The position numbers and the translations under genes were made by a program. A stretch of 64,000 nt of DNA from Candidatus Zhuqueibacterota bacterium (GTDB lineage: Bacteria > Zhuqueibacterota > Zhuqueibacteria > Residuimicrobiales > Oceaniaggregativiventaceae). Below the pieces are notes generated by a model. It searched no databases. It saw only the letters and a list, made by a program, of their open reading frames with translations, and was not told where the DNA came from. This document shows positions 60,677-64,000 of this stretch, piece by piece (positions within the stretch are counted from its first letter, which is position 1; the number at the start of each line of letters is the position of its first letter). Location of the stretch: positions 25,713-89,712 of the forward strand of contig WJMF01000039.1 of NCBI GenBank assembly GCA_014728085.1, given 5' to 3'.

Positions 60677-62362
60677 ATGAAGTTTGCTAAAACCTTATTT
60701 GTGGCATCTGTTCTTCTCTTGATGGCCAATACGCTTTTCGCGTCAAAGATCGAAGCGACAGATGAATACGACTTTAACCTCGCGCTTCAGTATGTTTTTC
60801 ACAACAATGTCGATTCAATTGTCCTGGTGACCTCGGGTGGGGTTTACACAACGCAGGATACGGTACCCATGCTGATTGAAAAACCACTGACCATACTGGC
60901 GGCACCGGGATTGGCGGAAAAACCGATTATCACGCATAGCGATCCGGATTCCAATGTGCTGGAGATTTTTTATGTCTGCAATGATCTGACTGTTGAAGGC
61001 GTCACCTTTGACGGGGGTCACGAACAGTGCCACGGAATGAAATATGCCCTTCGTGTCCAACATACGCCGAACGATTATCCCGGCGGGCAGAAATTTGTTA
61101 AAATCGGCACCAATCTTCGGGTTAAAAATTGTGATTTCAGGAATATTATTCGTGACAAACAAGTCGTGCCCGAAATGAATGGCGGGCATGCCCTCTATTT
61201 CAACCGGCCGGATGGTCAAAATGATCCCACCATTAAAGCCGGCACCATTGTTTTTGAAAATTGCACCTTCCATCGAATCGGAGATGAAGCCATACGGCTT
61301 ACCGAAACGGAAAAATATCCCATTGACCGGGTTGCCGATACGCTAATCGTGAGAAACTGCACATTTACCGATGTTGATGCTGAGTGTATTCGATTTTATG
61401 CTGATACCGATGAAACCACAGAAGACGCCTATGTCATGCTCGAAAACCTTACGATAAATAATTGTGCCACCAGAGTGTGCTATATCAAAAACAACTTTGG
61501 CACAACGTTTAGAAATGTTATTATCACCAACAGCCGCCTGCCCGGTATATCACGGCTGGACCGTACCGATTTTCTCGTTCAGATTCAGCGACCCGGCTCG
61601 CATATTTGCTGTGTCGATTCTTTTAACATCACCACTCTTGATGGCACAGACGAGGGGACGGAAATTTACGTATCCAAAAATCAGGGTATGGGTGTAGATG
61701 AACATACCATCTATGGCTTTGATCCCATGTATGCCGATGCAGCTACTATGGATTACACCCTGCAGGCCGCATCGCCGGCTTATTTCGGCGCCTCTGATAA
61801 CGGTCCTCTTGGTGACCGTCGCTGGGCGACAAACGCTCCGACCCGGATTGCCTTTAATTATACCAAAACCGGCGACGGTTCGGTCGTTTGCGATCCGCCA
61901 TTGATCGGACGCAGTTTTCCGGCAGGGACTCAAGCCACTGTAACGGCAGCGCCCGATTCCGCCTGGACCTTTGCGGGATGGGGAGGAGATTTGGCCGGTT
62001 CCGATAATCCGGTGACGGTAGACGTCAATTCCGCAGTTAATTTTAGCGTTACGTTTGAGTCATCCTCTACTGCCGTTGCAGATTGGTCTAAAAATCCACA
62101 AGTATACAAACTGGAACAAAATTATCCCAATCCTTATAATCCGACAACGACTATCATCTTTTCTCTTGAAAAGCCCGGAAGCGCGACGATGACCATTTAC
62201 GATGTGTTGGGAAAAGAGATGTTCACCCTTTTTGAAAAACATTTTACCGCCGGCGAACATGAAATCAACTTAAACGCCTCTGATCTTCCGACAGGTGTTT
62301 ATTTTTACAAGCTCAGCTCAGGATATTTTGAACAGGTAAAAAAAATGATCGTAATCAAATAA
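60677..62362 (+). CDS. Secreted right-handed beta-helix protein with T9SS sorting domain (PL6-like candidate)
   Basis: A 561-residue protein: signal (1-23), a right-handed parallel beta-helix (about 30-385) with repeating N-C-T-F turns (FENCTFHRIGDEAIRLTE; VRNCTFTDVDAECIRF), a bacterial repeat domain (about 395-470, TFAGWGGDLAG) and a T9SS type A sorting domain (about 480-561, YKLEQNYPNPYNPTTTI; TGVYFYKLSSG). The helix resembles chondroitinase B/alginate lyase (PL6) and DUF4957/DUF5123 proteins, but I cannot place the PL6 lysine and arginine with confidence. It probably degrades or binds the acidic polysaccharide at the cell surface. The start is fixed by AAGGAGA. Confidence 0.8.
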   Translation: MKFAKTLFVASVLLLMANTLFASKIEATDEYDFNLALQYVFHNNVDSIVLVTSGGVYTTQDTVPMLIEKPLTILAAPGLAEKPIITHSDPDSNVLEIFYVCNDLTVEGVTFDGGHEQCHGMKYALRVQHTPNDYPGGQKFVKIGTNLRVKNCDFRNIIRDKQVVPEMNGGHALYFNRPDGQNDPTIKAGTIVFENCTFHRIGDEAIRLTETEKYPIDRVADTLIVRNCTFTDVDAECIRFYADTDETTEDAYVMLENLTINNCATRVCYIKNNFGTTFRNVIITNSRLPGISRLDRTDFLVQIQRPGSHICCVDSFNITTLDGTDEGTEIYVSKNQGMGVDEHTIYGFDPMYADAATMDYTLQAASPAYFGASDNGPLGDRRWATNAPTRIAFNYTKTGDGSVVCDPPLIGRSFPAGTQATVTAAPDSAWTFAGWGGDLAGSDNPVTVDVNSAVNFSVTFESSSTAVADWSKNPQVYKLEQNYPNPYNPTTTIIFSLEKPGSATMTIYDVLGKEMFTLFEKHFTAGEHEINLNASDLPTGVYFYKLSSGYFEQVKKMIVIK

Positions 62363-62485
62363 AACGTAAAGGAGGTGAGGCTTTTATTAAATGGATTATC
62401 AAACCTGTGAAGCGAAAGGAGGTGAGGGCCCTCTGCACTCTCAACTATTATAATTCGTTAAAATCCTCATAATCGGGAGGAAGAT
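62363..62485 (+). other. Intergenic with duplicated AAAGGAGGTGAGG and a 20-codon open frame
   Basis: The string AAAGGAGGTGAGG, a near-perfect complement of the 16S rRNA 3' tail, occurs at 62368-62380 and again at 62415-62427. The first is placed to serve an ATG at 62391 whose frame of 20 codons ends at TAA 62451-62453. The second lies inside that frame next to the palindrome GAGGGCCCTC (62424-62433). The true ribosome site of the downstream gene is CGGGAGGAAG before ATG 62486. Whether the small frame is translated is unknown. Confidence 0.35.
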
Positions 62486-64000
62486 ATGAAAAAGATACCA
62501 TTTATTTTCGTATGTTTTGTTTTCATGTTGTTTATCGTTAATCCGTCATTTTCTCAAACCGTTCATTATGTTGAAGCGGGTACCGATGTACTTGGGCCGG
62601 TTGTCGAAGCCGCTGCTGATGGTGATATCATCGAACTGGTTACTGACGGCGGATTGTATCTTGAGACCGGCAGTATCGAGCTGGACAAGAGCATCACCAT
62701 ACGCGCTATGGAGGGGCTGGAAGAGTTGCCGCAGATTCAGAATGATGATTTCGGCGAATCCGACGGTGTGTTTAAGATGATCGCCGGTGGTAACCTGACC
62801 CTGATCGGAGTGGAATTTTTCAATGCCAAACACCTTATCCGTGTCGATAACGATTCCTCAAGCGCGGTACTCAAAATCATGGATTCTTTTGGCCATACCG
62901 CCAAGGAAACCCTGGTTAAACTCTATGGCGGCTCCTGGCTGGATTCTCTCATCATCAAGAATACCATTCTGCGCGATTGCGGAAAAGAAGGCATATATCT
63001 GAAAGAACCCAATACCTTTCAATATGCCCATTTCGAGAATTGTACCTTTCTGCATACCGGTCGTGAAGCTATTCGCGCTCGCGACAATGACGATGCCGTT
63101 ATGATGATCAATCATTGTACCTTTGATTCCATAACTTATGACAAGGATTATCGCGCTGTCTATCCTGAAGGCGTCAAGAATGTAACGGTTAAAAACTCGA
63201 TGATCACCAATAAGCTGGGCACAAACAGTGATGCTATCCGGCTTTTTGGAAACTCAACCATCCATCATAGCAATCTCTTCAACGCCGGAGATGTAAACAC
63301 CACCGATAATGCTACGGTTGGCGATGGCATGTTGGCGGTTGATCCGCTCTATACCGATCCGACGACCGGTGATTATACCCTGGCAATGGATTCTCCGGTT
63401 TTAGCCATGGCTGATGACGGATTTGCCATGGGAGATTTGCGCTGGGATCCGACGCTTGAATTGCCCACGGTACACCTGGTGGAAGCAGGAACCGACCAAA
63501 TCGCTGCAGCTTATGATGCCGCAGAAGATGGCGATATCATCGAGCTGGTCACCAATGGCGGGCTTTATCTGGAGACCAGCAGCATAGTGCTGGACAAGAG
63601 CATTACCGTGCGTGCCCGTGAAGGACTGACACAGATGCCCAAGATTCAAAACGACGACTATGGTGAATCCGACGGTGTTTTTAAGCTCGAAGGCGGCGGC
63701 AACCTGACCCTTGTCGGTGTCGAATTTTTCAACGCCAAACATCTCATCCGGGTTGACAACGGCGGTACTGATGCGATTTTAAAGATTATGGGCTGTTACG
63801 GCCATACCGCCAAGGAAACCCTGGTTAAGGTTTACGGTAGCTCTATGGTTGATTCCCTGATTATCGTTGATACGATACTAAGGGATTGCGAAAAAGAAGG
63901 TGTTTATCTGAAAGAGCCGAATACTTTTAATTATGCAAAATTCGAAAACTGTACCTTTATTCACACCGGTCGTGAAGCGATTCGCGTTCGCGATAATGAT
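62486..64000 (+). CDS. Tandem-repeat right-handed beta-helix protein (3' partial)
   Basis: Begins at ATG 62486 after GGGAGGAAG and stays open for 505 codons to the window edge. A signal peptide (1-24, ending NPSFSQ) is followed by a 303-residue unit and the start of a second, nearly identical unit. Each unit contains beta-helix rungs such as GGNLTLIGVEFFNAKHLIRV, ILRDCGKEGIYLKEPNTF and FENCTFLHTGREAIR. The last motif parallels the preceding gene's NCTFHRIGDEAIR, so both belong to one family. The protein is probably secreted, perhaps also by T9SS, but its C-terminus is not visible. Confidence 0.85.
   Translation, partial: MKKIPFIFVCFVFMLFIVNPSFSQTVHYVEAGTDVLGPVVEAAADGDIIELVTDGGLYLETGSIELDKSITIRAMEGLEELPQIQNDDFGESDGVFKMIAGGNLTLIGVEFFNAKHLIRVDNDSSSAVLKIMDSFGHTAKETLVKLYGGSWLDSLIIKNTILRDCGKEGIYLKEPNTFQYAHFENCTFLHTGREAIRARDNDDAVMMINHCTFDSITYDKDYRAVYPEGVKNVTVKNSMITNKLGTNSDAIRLFGNSTIHHSNLFNAGDVNTTDNATVGDGMLAVDPLYTDPTTGDYTLAMDSPVLAMADDGFAMGDLRWDPTLELPTVHLVEAGTDQIAAAYDAAEDGDIIELVTNGGLYLETSSIVLDKSITVRAREGLTQMPKIQNDDYGESDGVFKLEGGGNLTLVGVEFFNAKHLIRVDNGGTDAILKIMGCYGHTAKETLVKVYGSSMVDSLIIVDTILRDCEKEGVYLKEPNTFNYAKFENCTFIHTGREAIRVRDND
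62558..63466 (+). repeat. 909-bp coding tandem repeat, unit 1
   Basis: The first complete unit of the beta-helix protein, from the codon for T25 (HYVEAGTD) to just before the matching point HLVEAGTD at 63467. It contains an in-frame 303-residue unit. Confidence 0.85.
63467..64000 (+). repeat. 909-bp coding tandem repeat, unit 2 (cut by window edge)
   Basis: The second unit; its 178 visible residues match unit 1 almost throughout (GDIIELVTNGGLYLE; GHTAKETLVKVYG; CTFIHTGREAIRVRDND). Divergence is mostly conservative, suggesting selection on both copies. Confidence 0.85.

Noticed and set aside
62558..64000. Long repeat considered as a CRISPR array or transposon duplication
   Set aside because: The 909-bp period is in frame, has conservative codon changes and encodes a secreted beta-helix; there are no short repeats, spacers or terminal inverted repeats.

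Overview
The window is a chromosomal stretch of a Gram-negative bacterium, most likely from the FCB side of the tree and resembling Calditrichota, Ignavibacteria or KSB1-type lineages. The reasons are C-terminal type IX secretion (T9SS) sorting domains, PorV/PorQ-like barrels, a TonB-dependent receptor with a carboxypeptidase-regulatory N-domain, 'DxDGDGIPNGQD'-type acidic repeats, multiheme cytochromes and moderate GC content. This placement is inferred from protein style, not from a marker tree. I saw no rRNA, tRNA, CRISPR array, insertion sequence or prophage.

Layout. 1-4.4 kb: the tail of an unknown gene, then two overlapping sensor kinases (GAF/PAS kinase; receiver-PAS-PAS kinase). 4.5-11.8 kb: mostly housekeeping genes (polyprenyl diphosphate synthase, UDP-glucuronate decarboxylase-like epimerase, family 9 glycosyltransferase, rsfS-argS, a PfkB kinase, a YjbQ-family protein, an orphan ECF-type ATPase). 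11.9-23.2 kb: a ThuA remnant, a CAP-domain protein, a hybrid kinase with its own promoter, ychF, a zinc-ribbon rhomboid, a glycosyltransferase, a beta-hydroxyacid dehydrogenase, a glucoamylase-like secreted protein and a lipoprotein. 23.2-25 kb: a 78-residue GntR regulator with promoter, operator and terminator, a small barrel, and the decayed end of a secreted protein. 25.1-32 kb: a CusCBA-type Cu(I)/Ag(I) efflux operon.

32-40.6 kb is the most interesting part. A membrane sensor kinase and a sigma-54 response regulator lie divergent from a four-gene cluster: an acidic TSP3-like secreted protein, an outer-membrane barrel, an octaheme cytochrome of the hydroxylamine oxidoreductase (HAO) superfamily and a membrane NapC/NirT-type multiheme cytochrome. 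The intervening 255 bp carry a clear -24/-12 promoter and, about 115 bp further upstream, a nested palindrome suited to enhancer binding. I propose that this is one regulated respiratory module, perhaps for nitrite or hydroxylamine.

40.8-64 kb is a polysaccharide (probably uronic-acid-containing) utilisation locus. It holds two paralogous FadR/UxuR-type GntR regulators (the second behind abutting palindromes), a CBM9-like secreted protein, a KduD/DEH-reductase-like SDR, a DctPQM TRAP transporter, a membrane-bound winged-helix regulator, a GH2 glycosidase, a TonB-dependent receptor, a large T9SS cargo protein, two PorV/FadL-like barrels and two beta-helix proteins. The last of these is built of 303-residue tandem repeats and runs off the window. 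The likely flow is extracellular cleavage by beta-helix and GH2 enzymes, TonB-dependent outer-membrane uptake, TRAP uptake of (unsaturated) uronates, SDR reduction in the cytoplasm, and GntR sensing of an intermediate.
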